DNA of 64,000 bases. Origin: Blastomyces gilchristii SLH14081 (taxonomy: Eukaryota > Ascomycota > Eurotiomycetes > Onygenales > Ajellomycetaceae). The position numbers were made by a program, and so were the translations under genes. Numbering within the stretch: the stretch's first letter is position 1; each line of letters begins with the position of its first letter. The notes beneath the pieces are model-generated. The model ran no database searches, was not told where the DNA came from, and saw nothing but the letters and a program-made list of their open reading frames with translations. Of this stretch, positions 1 through 12,676 are shown in pieces. The stretch covers positions 372,001 through 436,000 of the forward strand of contig NW_003101660.1 of NCBI RefSeq assembly GCF_000003855.2, given 5' to 3'.

Positions 1-77
1 CCGGGAAGAACTATTTGGTACATTTAAACTTGGGATTCTTTTTGTTTATTCGTTTCATTCAATCATAAAATCCGCAA

Positions 78-905
78 CTAGGATCCGACTTCAACTGTCA
101 TACAAAGCGCAGGCCCTTTTTTACTTTCATACAGGCCCATCTCGTTTGCAATTCGTAAGCACACCTCCTTCCACACAATAGATACGTCAACCAGGCCCGT
201 AGGTATCTTCCCAGGTGCGTTTGCATCATGCTCTCCAGACGCCCGCCAACCAAGTTTCCGGTCGACAATGACGACATCTCTCAAATCTTGCCCCTTGGAG
301 GCATACAAGTCTTTCGTACGCCCCCAAAACGACTTTTTTGTTGTTGCTATCGTCTTCGCGGCGGGTTCCGGGGCGGGTGCTGGAGAACTCGCTGCATCGA
401 CAACATCACTGGTCATTTCGCCGCTGGATGAGGGTTGATACAGTCGATGGCCACTTGCAGCAAGTTTTGCTTTCAGAGCAGAGTCCAGCTCCGCAACAAC
501 GGCTGGCTGCCGCCAGAATTCCATGGCGTTCTCTTCGCCCTGGAGCCGGATCAGCTTGACGACTTCGTTGGACGGGAAGCCGACGATTTGAGGTTCTTCG
601 GGCGTCGTGTAGGCGTTGCTGACTGCATCTTGCAGGCTGGAGACGGATGAAGGCACAAGGACAAACGTTGTTTTGTAGAGTCCTGAGGCACCTTGCGAGA
701 GTAAGAGGGGTTCGACGTATTTTGTGAGAATGGCGTCGACTCGTTGGGTCCGGGTGTCAGCGAGTTGAGTTGACAGAGGTAGTCGAGACTGCGATGAGCT
801 GGGGATGTCTTTGACTGTGTCCTTGTTGTAAACTACAGAGGGGAGTGATTCCTCATATGCAGGAGCCGGGTCGTCCAGGCGGTTGTCAAAAGGGTTTGAA
901 TCCAT
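78..905 (-). CDS. conserved fungal hypothetical protein, 275 aa
   Basis: Single-exon reading frame. The start was placed at the Met beginning MDSNPFDNRL (905) rather than the upstream Met at 992, because the 29 extra residues look like translated leader and the MxxNPFD...PAPAYEE opening resembles what I recall of related fungal proteins. The N-terminal 25 residues hold an acidic, proline-tyrosine stretch (PAPAYEESLP), reminiscent of PY-type motifs. The core (about residues 55-150) contains the segments TRTQRVDAILTKYVEPLL and FPSNEVVKLIRLQGE, followed by an Ala/Pro-rich linker, KKSFWGR, and a C-terminal block with DRKLGW and VWKEVCLRIANEMGLYE. No transmembrane segment or signal peptide is visible. 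I believe proteins of this shape are widespread in Eurotiomycetes with no assigned function, so none is given. The stop is TAG at 78-80. Confidence 0.8.
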   Translation of the reverse strand: MDSNPFDNRLDDPAPAYEESLPSVVYNKDTVKDIPSSSQSRLPLSTQLADTRTQRVDAILTKYVEPLLLSQGASGLYKTTFVLVPSSVSSLQDAVSNAYTTPEEPQIVGFPSNEVVKLIRLQGEENAMEFWRQPAVVAELDSALKAKLAASGHRLYQPSSSGEMTSDVVDAASSPAPAPEPAAKTIATTKKSFWGRTKDLYASKGQDLRDVVIVDRKLGWRASGEHDANAPGKIPTGLVDVSIVWKEVCLRIANEMGLYESKKGPALCMTVEVGS

Positions 906-1262
906 GACGATGATGATAATGAAGGGCGCAATCGAATTAATCGCGTTCTCGTTTTCAGTTCTTTTTAGCCCGCAGAGGGATTTGATATTCAACTGTTGCT
1001 CTGCAGCGAGCTATTTCAGCTGAGTGCGAAACAAGCTCTAATTCTTTGAAAGATAGCTGAGTGAATCAACGAACCCAGATACGATGCTTCCTCGATGCGG
1101 GGTGACTATGGCAAAGTTGATTCGCCAACGGGATAGATGCCTGTAGCTTGTGGCCCGAGTCCCTGCTCGTCGATGGAAAATGTCTCGTTGCTCGACAGAA
1201 GTCACTATCAACTTAACTTGGACGTCGAATAATTAAAATTCAAATATGGTGAGTCTATGTAT

Positions 1263-1284
1263 GTATGTACAGTACAGTACATAC
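1263..1284. repeat. inverted repeat GTATGTAC/GTACATAC
   Basis: Perfect 8-bp arms (1263-1270 and 1277-1284) around the loop AGTACA. Similar TGTACAGTACA-type dyads recur near 38012-38028 and 40921-40948. Confidence 0.6.
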
Positions 1285-1526
1285 TTCTGGGGCTGTGTTT
1301 GGTGTTGGCATGATTTGCTTCAAAAACAAAATACGAAACTGGGTTTAGGTAGCGGTTAAGATTTCAATTTCTCTTTATCTGTCCTGACCACCCCGCCCAT
1401 GAGGTCGCAACACGTGTGAATCCCTCGCAGAGGGTCGTTCTAATTAAGAAGTCTAAGGCAAGTTTAAGGTGGGGAAAACTCCCAGGGCTGTCTTGCGGTC
1501 GAATGTGTTGGGGGTCCCGGGTTGAT

Positions 1527-1892
1527 CGGCCCTTCTACCAGCAGTGCGCTGGTGGTGATGGAGCTCTTTTGACCCAGTAGCCTACAGGTTATGAGCCCGG
1601 TTAGCGTGAGCCCCGCTGTGGTCAACATGCATGGGTTCAATCCCAGGATGGACTTAAGAATAAAAATCCCAACAATATCCCGGACATTAACAGTGCCAAG
1701 AGACACCCTAGGAGTGTGCCCTTGGAGTGAGCCCTAGAAGTGAGTCCAGAAAAAAAGGCCGCTCAGAGGAGCCACTGAGAGGAGTCCCTGAGAGGAGTCC
1801 CTGAGAGGAGTAGTGCTCTGTGGTAGCCGGCCCTTCTACCAGCAGTGCGCTGGTGGTGATTGAGCTCTTTTGCCCCAGTAGGTAGCCTACAG
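1527..1892. repeat. direct repeat pair enclosing a SINE-like B-box
   Basis: A segment of about 61 bp at 1527-1587 is repeated at 1828-1892 with two substitutions and a 4-bp insertion (GGTA). Each copy contains a small stem, CCAGC-AGTGC-GCTGG. Between the copies, at about 1632-1643, lies GGTTCAATCCC, which fits the pol III B-box consensus GWTCRANNC; a candidate A-box (TAGCGTGAGCC, about 1599) is weak. Short tandem copies of GAGAGGAGTCCCT precede the second repeat. This could be a decayed SINE or a locally duplicated noncoding repeat. No full tRNA fold could be drawn. Confidence 0.45.
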
Positions 1893-3026
1893 AATGGGAG
1901 GCGGAGTCAATTCAGCCCCATGCTGACCCTAGACTACTTCGGGTTTAGTCTCCGCCCTTTACAGACTTCCAGACGTCACGGGATTCTCCTCCTGCCAAGC
2001 CCTGGGGGCTCCGCCTCACTCCCCTCGGGTTCGGCAACGACTTGCCCTCTTGTCCGCCCAATTACTCATGGCAAATTAGCGAAATAATCCAGCATACTAC
2101 TAGTTAGGGGAACCAACCAAAACAGCTCCGCGGCTTCAGAAAACACGACATATTGCCGTTTTGGGCCCAGTGGCTTTCATGTGGATTAATCGGCTCGCCT
2201 TTCCAGAAGCATCAGAGCAAGCCTGACTCAAACAATCACTGATTGGGGGTCATATTGAGGGGATTTCATCTTCACACATTGATTGCTAGCTGCATTGCTT
2301 GCCCTTATACGGAGTATTAGCCTCTCAACTGAGTCCCCTGAGGGACTGGTGATTGTGCCCCCAGTGGCTGATATTGTGTGCCAGGGAACTTTGACGGGCA
2401 TCACTCGTGGTGAAAGTTCAAAGGTGTTCATGACATCTTGCGGAACTCAGCCTTAGCATAAAAGGGGTGGATAGTGCGCTATGATAATACATTAGGTTGT
2501 ATCGATTCTTCGTGATCCATGGATCTATTGAACTCATTTCGAGATATCTCAACTCTGATGCGGCTTAAAATCTGCCTCGATGTATCCAACCAAAACCCTT
2601 GCTTGGCCGCGGTGTCGAGATCCCCACCAGAGTTTGACTAACGCGGTGCTAGTGAGTGCAGTGCATGTTGCATGTTGCTGCGGGACTTCCCTGATTGGTC
2701 AATTGTGATGCTCCGCTCCTGAGTCCTGCCGTAGTCAACCCCGTGGGGACAAGGCTGGTGCTGCCGAGCTCCTCAAGGTTCCGTTCTCAATCTGGATGCA
2801 GAGAAGGCTGATCTTCCTTCAATGTCGTTATGATAACTATGACCTTCATAGTGAAGAGCTTCTCGTATTTGCTATATATATCAGCCTGGCCCCCGTTTCG
2901 AATGCTGCATTCTATTTGAATTACACCTACTTCACTTTATCCTGATTTTGATACTGGCATCCCGAGCTCCATGCTATTTGATAGTACAATATCCATCGAG
3001 TGATAAAGAATATTCCAAGATTGACA

Positions 3027-4898
3027 ATGTGGTATGCTTGTATTCTGGTTATTTCAGTACGATTTCTACTCATTCTTCATGCCGATTAACTCGAATTTTT
3101 CTTTTAGGTACCACGTCTCAGAGCCGAACGAGTATCTCGTTCTCACGGGAGGCGGCATTAGTGATGTGGTTATTAAGAAAACGGCGTTTGTGATGCCATG
3201 GCACAAAGTGAGTAGCTAAAGCGTATTGATATCTCCACCTTTCGTAGAAATGTCTAAGGAGCAGGCTGCTTGCCAAATGAAAACCGAGGAGCCTAACACA
3301 GCTCGACTTCTAGTGCACCCGGATTTCAATTTCTCCATTCGATTTCTCCATGAATCTCCAGGCTATGACAATCGAAAAGCTTCAGTTTGCCCTCCCAGCC
3401 GTCTTCACAATCGGCCCTGATAATAATATTGAGGCTCTCAAGAAGTATGCTCTTCTCCTATCAGGAGAAGCTGATGGGGTAAAAGCCACCAAAACGGCCA
3501 CCAGAGGGAACCATGTTCAAGATATCGTCAAGGGCATCATCGAGGGCGAGACTCGCGTGATTGTCTCTGGGATGACAATGGAGGAAATTTTCAAAGAGCG
3601 ACACGTCTTCAAGCAGCATGTCATTGAAAATGTCCAAAACGAGCTGGATCAATTTGGTCTCAGGATGTGAGTGCCGTTGTGCTTCCATGGAACAATGTCT
3701 ATGATACTTACTTCGATGGCCATAGCTACAACGCCAACGTTAAAGAACTTCAAGATACTCCTGGAAGTGAATATTTCACCTTGGTAAGTGTATAATTCTA
3801 CTTGGGATACTCTTCACTAAGTGCTGACCCTCTGGCAATTTAGCTTAGCCGAAAAGCGCACGAAGGTGCACTGAATCAAGCCAAAATCGACGTCGCAGAG
3901 GCTCGAATGAGAGGTGAAATTGGTGAAGCCGAAAAACGAGGCAAAACAAAGCAAGAAATATCCAAAATCGACGCAGAAACCGCAGTTCTAGAAACCAAAC
4001 GTCGAAGCGAGAAGGCACAGGCAGATGCTCAGCTTACAAATCGGCAAACGGAGCTGGACATGGGCATCCGGCTTGCGAAGATATCCGCCCAACGTCAAGC
4101 GGAAATGAAGGATGCCGAATTGCAGAAGCAGGTCGAAACCAAACGTGCAGAAACGGAATTGGAACGACTCCGGGCACTCGATGTTACTAAGAGCAAGATC
4201 GCAAGGGAGGCGGCTGAACAAAACGCTGACGCAGACCTCTACACTAAAATGAAAGACTCCGACGCTGTTATGTATAAACAGAAAATGGACGCTGATGCAC
4301 ACTGTGAGTACTAGCTTCATCTGAGCCTGGGGTTGCCCAACTAACCGGTGGACTCTCTCCAGACTACCGCACCTCCAAGCACGCAGAAGCCGCCTTTTTA
4401 GCGAAGACAAAAGAGGCCGAAGCTGCATTTATTGCGAAGAAAAGGGAAGCTGAAGGTATTGCTGAGATGGCAAAGGCTTACGGTGCTATGGCGGAAGTAT
4501 TTGGCGGACCACAGGGCTTCTTGCAGTATCTCATGATCCAGAACAACACCTATGAAGCACTTGCCAGAGCGAATGGAGAAGCTATCAAGGGCCTTGAACC
4601 CAAGATTACAGTCTGGAACACCGGTTAGTTTATCCCCTACCCTCTCACACAACTTGTATTTTTTGTGCTAGTACAACAACTAATACCCCTGAAAGGTTCT
4701 TCTGGAGATTCATCTCAGGATTCAACGGCTCCAATCCGGAACCTCATGCAAAGTCTTCCACCCCTTTTCTCAACTATTCATGAGCAAACTGGGATCTCTC
4801 CCCCAACGTGGATGGCACAGCTTCCACACCAGAATCAACAAAACTCTACCGTACATGCCGATGAGATTAAGGCTAAGCTTAGAGCTAACGCTTCATAG
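3027..4898 (+). CDS. flotillin-like SPFH/PHB-domain protein, 7 exons, 479 aa
   Basis: Exons 3027-3031, 3108-3207, 3314-3666, 3726-3783, 3844-4303, 4363-4623 and 4696-4898 join into one open frame of 480 codons. All introns are GT-AG and phases match at each junction. The first exon is only 5 nt (ATG TG), giving the start MWYHVSEPNEYLV. The SPFH/PHB domain covers about residues 1-190 (AMTIEKLQFALPAVFTIGPDN, then EGETRVIVSGMTMEEI). An Ala/Glu/Lys-rich coiled coil follows at about 190-330 (AEARMRGEIGEAEKRGKTKQEI). A flotillin C-terminal block (AKAYGAMAEVFGGPQGFLQY) leads to a variable tail. Flotillins associate with the cytoplasmic face of membranes by acylation and scaffold sterol-rich microdomains. 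The last intron could alternatively end at 4671, which would add eight residues. The gene looks intact and has normal base composition. Confidence 0.9.
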
Positions 4899-6196
4899 CC
4901 ATGCTGAATCAATAAGCGGAAACTCCGTGGTTTGACCTTTGAGTATGAATCACGGCGTGGCAGTTGTTACATGTAACCCCCTACCGCTCGACCATCCTTT
5001 TCTTCTTCATTATTTCTTTTTCTCACTATACCATACATTTCTTCCTCGCCAGGGTCCTACTTTACTCTCTTTTCTTTCAGCACTACTTGTTACGTGTTGT
5101 CCGCAGATTACCTGCTTCCTATCATACCAGGGCAAGGCCACTACTAAGTTCGTTTCCTTACGTTCATTCATCTTTTTCTTTTTTCCCCTCTCTTCTCTTT
5201 TGTTTTTCCTTCGTTTTCTTTCATGTATCTCCTTACAATACCCCTTATTGGCGTTTATATGCAAACTACAAGTTTCCGCATTTGTCTTACGTTATATGAA
5301 TATCAAAAATTGATGCAAACCAGCCTAATAACAATAACAATAATGATTGATTTATATTTACTTAGCTCGCTAGGTGTTGTTATTAATCTGCTGCCAGCAG
5401 TCGCTTGCCTTGGACGGGATGAAATATACGGAATACTCATTATTTGAGAGAATTAGGGCTGACAAATAACCAGAGGGTGAAACGAATGGGATATTCGCTT
5501 TCACAATTACAAACCCTTGATTGGTACTGGGAAACATTGAATATCACTGCTGAAAGTAAACAAACCAAAGCTGTACAAATAAATATAAGCTTAATAATCT
5601 CTATTAATATCCGGTTGCCATGGTGTAGTCGGCCATCGTTTCTTTGGCGCCGGGAGGACTTTTCCATACCAGCCTGGCTTGGAGATGTCCTCCAGGAACA
5701 AGGTTTAAGTTACTTCGGCAGTACAGGTGTGCCGAAATCTACCCAGCCTTCCGAAGGGGGCTCGGATACTTTATATAAGAGACTGTCAATCTGCCTGCCA
5801 TAAACCTTCTTTTTTTTTTTTTTTTTTACTTTGGAAGGAATTAAATCCTTGCTGTTTCCAATCAGCTTCCATTACGTCCATCCATTGGATCTCCTCCGCT
5901 CCTGACTCCATACGCTTGGTTCAGACGGTGACTCGAAAAAAAAGCCGGTGGTCAACGGTCTACTCCTGCTAGTTATAAAATATCTTAATGCACACGAGCC
6001 TCTGTGTGCAAAGATGTTGCAGAGCTAAGCTCAAAACAGAAGACTCTGCAAGATTGATTTTACAGCTTATTATTAATAATAATAGAAGAGATAGAACTGT
6101 AAAAATATATAAAGATTCATTTTTCAGTGTAAAAGCATCATCTAACTAAGCAAGAAAAAAAACAAAAAACATCTCACTCTGCCCTGTCTCACTGAC
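4899..6196. other. intergenic, pyrimidine-rich, grading into AT-rich tract
   Basis: 3' flank of the flotillin gene. 4980-5240 is strongly T/C-rich and yields long but low-complexity frames on both strands. A run of 18 T lies at 5810-5827. Between 5440 and 5980 there are short frames without recognisable domains. From about 5990 the sequence loses CG and CC/GG dinucleotides, marking entry into the mutated repeat tract. Confidence 0.5.
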
Positions 6197-6330
6197 TCAT
6201 ATGTCATTCTCAAGAACAGTTTGAGTGATCTGAAGAAGGCTTGTAATAGTTCTGAATTTAATCTTCAGAGCTGCATTCTTCTTGTACAGAGTCTCATTTT
6301 CAATACAAAGAGTTAAAATCTCAATATCAT
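6197..6330 (-). pseudogene. 3' end of an unidentified decayed reading frame split by chromovirus A
   Basis: Read on the minus strand, this segment continues, in the same frame and across a single copy of the ATCAT target-site duplication, the frame found at 21970-22683. The joined sequence forms a coiled-coil-like end (IENETLYKKNAALKI) and stops at TGA at 6197-6199, although that TGA could itself be a mutated TGG. No family was recognised. Confidence 0.5.
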
Positions 6331-6875
6331 TGTAACGTGGCGGAACCGAAGCGGTGGCTAGTCAGCGGCATCACATAGGGGTAGTTGTTTGAGAAGCTGT
6401 ATGAGTGGGCTTGACTATCTTGCTTGAATAGTGAGCTTGTAGGCTACAGGGTTATTGTGAGAATATCACAGATATGATACTTAGTATACTAAGAAGATTG
6501 TATGAGACACACAGTAACTCTTTGTATATATTTCAGTAGAAGAAAAACAAATCACTGATCTCTTTAATAAGAAGCCAGTATCTAGCTATTCTATATAGAT
6601 AATGAGTGAATACTCTTCTTTCATTTTATAAGTGAGAATAGCTGGAGTGATATCTTAGCAGCATCTTATTATCAAGAAAGAGTAATCTGCTGATCTTGTA
6701 TAGAAGTGAGATTCTTATATTTATTAATCAGATCTTTCTATAATATATCTGAATAATGTTATAAAGTGATTGAAAACCAGTTCAGATAGTCTGCAGAATG
6801 AATGAAATCATTCATATAAAAGTAATAAGCTATATGAAATCACAGCAGAGTCTTGATATGATTAGAGATGTAATA
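6331..6875 (-). repeat. LTR 1: 3' LTR of chromovirus A
   Basis: 545 bp. The first 90 bp or so (6331-6420) are GC-balanced (TGTAACGTGGCGGAACCG at the edge) and nearly undamaged, while the remainder is heavily C-to-T mutated. It pairs with the LTR at 21426-21969 by length and by the shared CTGCAGAATGAATG segment. Confidence 0.93.
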
Positions 6876-8700
6876 ATACTCTTCTCTTTAAAGACATAGT
6901 TCTGATACTCTTAAGATTACTGAATTAGAAATTATCTTTGTTATATAGTAACAGTTGTTAACTGATTAATAGTATATATACTATACAAAGAAATAGATGA
7001 GTTTTTCTGCTAACTGTGTAGATCTTTCTTTTCTCATCTTTATTCAAATTAAACATGTAATAAGTGAGTTTCTTATATATTAATTTGAAATATGAAAAAC
7101 ATAGTTAATAAGTGACTTACAGATCTCTTATTATATTTCATTCTATATATAAAATTCTCTGTAAAAGTAATATATTTTAAAGATAAAGTTAACAGTAGTG
7201 ACAGAATTTTTTAAAAAGATTCTCTTCTCTATAAAACATTTTTCTTTTCTCTTTCTCAATTATAACAGTGAGTGTATGAGAGTATTATTCTTGAAGAATA
7301 ATAAAGAGCTTATTCTGATATTTTCTAGTAAATAATAAATATCTTTATAATGCAGCTGCAGTCTCTGTGACTGTTAAGAAAGTCAGGTTAAAGATGAAGA
7401 CAGCAGTGTTAATAAGCTGCAGAAGTACTACTTTTATTATTATATTTTCTTTCTCTTCTACATCTCTTACAGCTGTAGCAGTAGTAGTTATATCTTGCAG
7501 TGAGATGTTATCTCTTCTGCTGATCAGTTTATCTATGTTTAGTCTGTTCTCTATCTCTCTCACTGCTGTTGCAATGCTGCTCTCTTTCTCAATTAACACA
7601 GTGATATATGACTCTGTGTAATCATTCAGAGAGAACTCTAAGAAGAGCTTGATTTCAGAAACAGTAGCTTTAAGAAGCTTAATTCATAGTTCTTCTTTCA
7701 TAACATATCTAAGCTCTGCTCAGAATACTACTGAGTTAAGTCTGCAGAGTTCTGTGATTTCTTTGTCTTCTCTTTATAAAGAGACTCTAATATAGTCTTT
7801 GATCAGTATTATCACTTATCTGCACTGTACTAAGTAGTTGAAGAAGAGAGAAATTTTATACATTCACTTCTTCTCTTATTTCTGTTATTTTTATTATATC
7901 TGTAATAATGACTTCTATCTCTCTGTAAGTATTATCTACTCTATAAGAAGATATCATATCAGCTCTGATAAGAAGCTTAGATACTTAAGTAGTACAGAGT
8001 AAGAGTCTCAGAGCTTCAAGCATTGATAAATTTTATCAAGACTGAGAAGATTTCTCTTACTTATCTATAAAAGAAGATGAAAGTATAAGTCTCTGAGATG
8101 AAAAAACATCTCAGAATAACTGATCTTAAGAAGAGATTAGTCAGTACTACTGTTAAAAGTGCTATAAAAATTAATCACTAATTAAAGAGAATCTCACTTC
8201 AATTAAAGCAGATAACTGAGATACTTTATAAATTAGTAAGTTAATACTTTAAGTATCTCTTATACTCTTCTACAGCATACTTCTCTGCAGTACTGCAGTG
8301 CTAACTTCTCAGTAGATAAAGATATCAGTGCTGAAGACTTCAACAGTAAAGAATGAGTTTAATGAGAATATAATTATTAATAAGTAGACTCTGATCTCTC
8401 TTTTTACTTTTTCAGTGAGCTGCAGCTCTATTAAAATAGCAGTGATCTGTAGATTAATAATATTAATCTTTATTAATTTTAAATATTTCTTTCTTTTCTT
8501 ATTAACTGCTTCAGGAATTTTACACTTATATAGTCTTATTAAACTTTTAAAAAACTCTTTAAGAGAAAATAGAAGAAGAGTGTTACAGAGCTTATAAAAT
8601 ACTGACTTATCACTGTAAGATTATCTCTAAAAAAACTTTTTAAGAAAAATAAGAAGTTTTAAGTAGTATTTCTTACTCAATATCTCTAATATATAATAAG
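6876..8700 (-). pseudogene. post-chromodomain region of element A with extra reading frame
   Basis: About 1.8 kb lies between the chromodomain and the 3' LTR, long for a chromovirus. On the minus strand the frame at 7345-7599 encodes a protein homologous to the one at 13150-13503 in element B; both share the blocks LISRRxxISLQD, ARDVEE or VRDVEE, LLQLIxTAVFIFNL and FLTV. No known domain was recognised. Because A and B are copies of one family, conservation alone does not prove coding function. Confidence 0.5.
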
Positions 8701-11700
8701 ACAGTCTCTACTAGCTATCTTATAGCTTGTAATCTCTTTCTCAGCATTTTTCAAATACTTAAACAGTTCTTATAAATTCTCTGATAATGAATAATCTTCT
8801 TATTTTATAAGATATTGAAGCTTACTATAATATATTCACTTATTTAATATTTTCTTCATAAGATATTCAGTATTATTCTTAATCTTAATATTATTCAGTC
8901 AGAGTAGCTTCACTCTGAGATATTACTTATAAAGTTTTAAATAGAAAATATAAAAAACAGAATAAATTGATTTCAATTCTGTAAGTAATTTCAACTTATA
9001 TATCTATTTACTTACTACTCTTATTACTGAGAAAGATTCTAGTTATCACTCACTGAGCTTTTTACACAGTCTTATTATCTTGATATTCTTTGCTGAAAGT
9101 AGTACTTAATTCTCTATTAAGAACTTTATTGAAAGATGTTTTTAATTATAGTATTTCATCTACTACTTCTGAATACAGTGAATACTTTTTATCATCTTCT
9201 TATAAATTTTATTTAAAAGTTTTAATCTCACTTTTACTTCTAATACTAAGAGATACTCTGTTCTCTGTATCTATTTAATATTCTGACTATCTATCTCTTT
9301 CTTTAAAATATTATTTATAATATTACTGAGTAATGAAGAATTATATTTATAATAAGTATAGAAAGAAGATATCTTTAAGATTACATTCTTTATATTATTA
9401 TATATGAATTCAGTAGTCAGAAGATGTTTAGATTAATCATTCTGATAATATAAATAGAATGCTTAAAGATACTGTTCTAGTATCTGATTCTGATATTCAG
9501 TCTAGTTATCTGTCTGTAGATGAAATACAGTACTGAGAAGATATTTTATTATAAGATAATAGTAAAAAGTCAATCAGTATTTACTAATAAAGAGAAATTC
9601 TTAATCTGTTATTAATAATTTCAGAGTACTGTGATTATGAATAATAATATCTAAAAATAGATCAGTCAATTCAGAGACTTTAATCTTTTTATAAATAGAA
9701 ATATATCTAATCATCTTTATAAAGTGATTAATAATAATTAAAATTGAGTTATATTCTTTAACTCTTATCAACTTCAGCAGATCAACTATGAAATTTATCA
9801 ATAGATTTTGTTATAAGCTCTTTAAAATAGACAGTGATATCAACTCACTGTATTACTTATACTATAAGATCTTTATTCTTTAATAGATATTATAAGTTTT
9901 AATATACTCTTTAACATCTGTCTGAAGCTTGTCTTAAATATATTTATATTTTAGAAGCTTCTCAGTCTTCTCTAATCTGAAGTGCTCTGTATGAAAATTA
10001 TTATAATAAATTCTTAATAACTTCTAATATATTACTCTACTATAAGAGATGAAGACTGAACTATTCAGCAGTAGAAGTTCATATTCTTCTAGTTATCAGT
10101 GACTTGATTTCTTAACAGTACTATTCTGCTCAGAGTCTGTCTCTTTCAAGTTTAAACTGAATTCTTTCTTCTTCAACTTCTGAATTTAAGCTGTAGTAGA
10201 GATATCTCTCTTCTGTAACTTATTAATAAATTTTAAAAGTAGTCAGATTGAAAGATTATAGATTATTTCATTCTTTATTAATTCAATAGTTATAAGATAT
10301 AATATGAGAAGCTCATGATTTTCAGTATCAGTTCTTTACAGAGATCTGAATTTTCTTTTATCTTCTATACTAAGTTATACAGCTGCTTTATCAGCACTAT
10401 TTTCAAGCTTCAGAGAATCTTAACTCTCTGCAGTCAGCTTCTTCTGCAGTGATAGCAGAGATTCTTTTATAGAATTCTTCTCTATATTAATAATATTATA
10501 ATCAGACTGTCTAGACAGTGTATCAGTAGAATTAAGCTAATCTGAACAGTATTAAATATAGAAATTATACTCTGAAAGCAGCTTCACTCATCTGACTTGA
10601 CATTCTGTCAAGCTCTTTATTGTCAAAAAATAACATAGATTTATATAATCAGTGAGAACTTACACTGAATACTTACTACTCTGAAGATAATATTATTAAA
10701 TCTTAAAGAATTTGATAATTGCTAATATCTTCTAATTATAAGTATCATATCTTCTCTGCATGAGTAATAACTTCTTAAAGAAGAAGATCACTGATCTTTA
10801 TTCACAGTATCTTATAGACTCTGTAAAAAAGTCTTCTCTCACAGACAATTCATTATCTATATTCTCAGAAATGATTATTCTCTGATTCTTTCAATATTGA
10901 AAGATCTCTGATATCAACTGTGAAAAGATTTCATAGATTTTATTCTCAGATATATCAGTCTTATACTGACTGAGTAAGTTGAGATTAAAGTAATTCAGTA
11001 TTATAATATCTATAAAAGCTTATTTTAATTTAGTAAACATCTGTGCAGTGTCTTGAATAAGAGTAAACAGTTCTATTTTTCTGTCTTTTATACTTCTTTT
11101 TAACAGATCTGTAAGAGAGACAGTAATCTGTGAATATATATAAATGAATTATCTGTAGAAATTTATAAATTCTAGAAATATTTATATCTTATAGTATATT
11201 CACAGCACTGACTAGTTCTTAATAATGAAGACTCAGCTTCTATTCATTGAAATACTGTTTATCTTAATAATATAATCTAAGAAATCAATCTTCTGTATGT
11301 AGAATGAGTATTTTTCAGTATTTATATAAAGTTAATACTGTCTTAAGTAACTCAATACTTCTTAAACATGAATATCATGTTCTTTCTCTGATTTTGAGAA
11401 GACTAGAATATTGTCTAGATATACTATACAGAAGATGTTAATAAGACTCTGCAGTGTCTTATTTATATAGATCTGAAAGATGACTGAAGTGTTATAAAGA
11501 TTAAAAGATAAAACAAGATATTTAAAATTACTGTACTTGATATGAAAAGTTATTTTTTAAATATCATCTTCATTAATTCTGATTCTATAATAGATATTCT
11601 GTATATTAATCTTTGAGAATATCTTTGCTTCAGATAATTGATTAATTATCTTGTTAAATAATAGTAATGAATAGTAATTCTTAACTATCATCTTATTAAG

Positions 11701-12143
11701 ATCTCTGTAGTCTATGTATAAACATAGTCTATTATTCTTCTTAAGTATAAAGAGTATAGATATCTCTGCTGAACTCTTTAATAAATGTATTCAGTTCTTT
11801 AATTGCACTTCTTCAAGATATTTATACAGAACATTCAATTTCTTTACAGATAAGTTGTAAAGAGGCCTGTACAGTGCTGTTATATTATCTTTAAGATAAA
11901 TCTTATATTATATCTTAATATCAGAAAACTTCACTGCTTTTCTTTCTAAAAAGATATTTTTATAATCTGTAAAGAGATATTATGTATATTTATCTTCAAT
12001 GATAAATACTGTTACTAATCTTATAATAAGAGTAATAACTTCTTTATCTATTCTCAAGTCTCAATCACCTGCTATATAGTATATCAACTCTATCTTTTTC
12101 TTAAGATTCTTTTAATGAAACTCTTCAGATTTCTCTATTACTA
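8700..12143 (-). pseudogene. decayed pol of chromovirus A: RT, RNase H, integrase, chromodomain
   Basis: Minus-strand translation shows the RT motif YIDYRDLNK at about 11692-11718 and a YLDN box (YLDD with D-to-N, the expected C-to-T effect on the minus strand) near 11405-11425. Integrase core sequence FIVDL...YNSILIIINHFIKM is at 9601-9801, with the catalytic Asp of the usual MDFI replaced by Asn. An integrase tail of the HPVFHVSxLKPY type lies near 8900-8990, and a chromodomain (QYLVKW-ED-like core) near 8740-8880. Stops are almost all TGA in place of Trp or TAA/TAG in place of Gln. The segment ends at the insertion point of element B; the missing N-terminal part is at 19953-21425. Confidence 0.88.
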
Positions 12144-12676
12144 TATAATATGACAGAACTGAAGCAGTGACTAGTCAGTGATATTATGTAGAGATAGTTG
12201 TTTGAGAAGCTGTATAAGTGAGCTTGACTATCTTGCTTGAATAGCGAGCTTGTAGACTACAGAGTTATTGTGAGAATATCACAGATATAATACTTAATAT
12301 ACTAAGAAGATTATATAAGACACACAGTAACTCTTGTATATATTTCAGTAGAAGAAAAACAAATTACTGACTTCTTTAATGAAGAGTCAGTATCTAGCTA
12401 TTCTATATAGACAATAAGTAAATACTCTTCTCTCATTTCATGAGTAAGAATAGTCAGACTGATATCTCAGCAGTATCTTATTATTAAGAAAGAGTAATCT
12501 GCTGATCTTGTATAGAAGTGAGGTTCTTATATTTATCAATTGAATCTTTCTATAATATATCTGAATGATGTTATAGAGTGATTGAAAACTAGTTCAGACA
12601 GAATGAAATCATCTATATAAAAGTAATAAGCTATGTGAAATTATAATAAGATCTTAGTATGATTAGAAGTATAATA
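12144..12676 (-). repeat. LTR 2: 3' LTR of chromovirus B
   Basis: 533 bp, mutated throughout. Its first 21 bases differ from the undamaged edge of LTR 1 only by C-to-T and G-to-A changes. Confidence 0.9.

Larger units (their letters stand above)
906..3026. other. intergenic region with short repeats
   Basis: Upstream of both the minus-strand hypothetical gene and the plus-strand flotillin gene, so it should hold two divergent promoters. Short frames here (for example at 1464-1706 and 2228-2431) look unconvincing as genes. It contains an 8-bp-arm inverted repeat at 1263-1284, a 61-bp direct repeat (1527-1587 and 1828-1892) with a pol III B-box-like sequence between the copies, and short GAGGAGTCCCT tandem units around 1770-1811. 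A TATATATA run lies at about 2873, some 150 bp upstream of the flotillin start. Confidence 0.5.

Noticed and set aside
1595..1650. Possible tRNA gene around GGTTCAATCCC
   Set aside because: The T-arm does not form five pairs and no acceptor or anticodon stems could be drawn; only a B-box match remains.
4939..5313. Overlapping 111-124 aa frames in two plus-strand phases
   Set aside because: Pyrimidine-rich 3' flank of the flotillin gene; translations are Phe/Leu/Ser low complexity with no conserved pattern.
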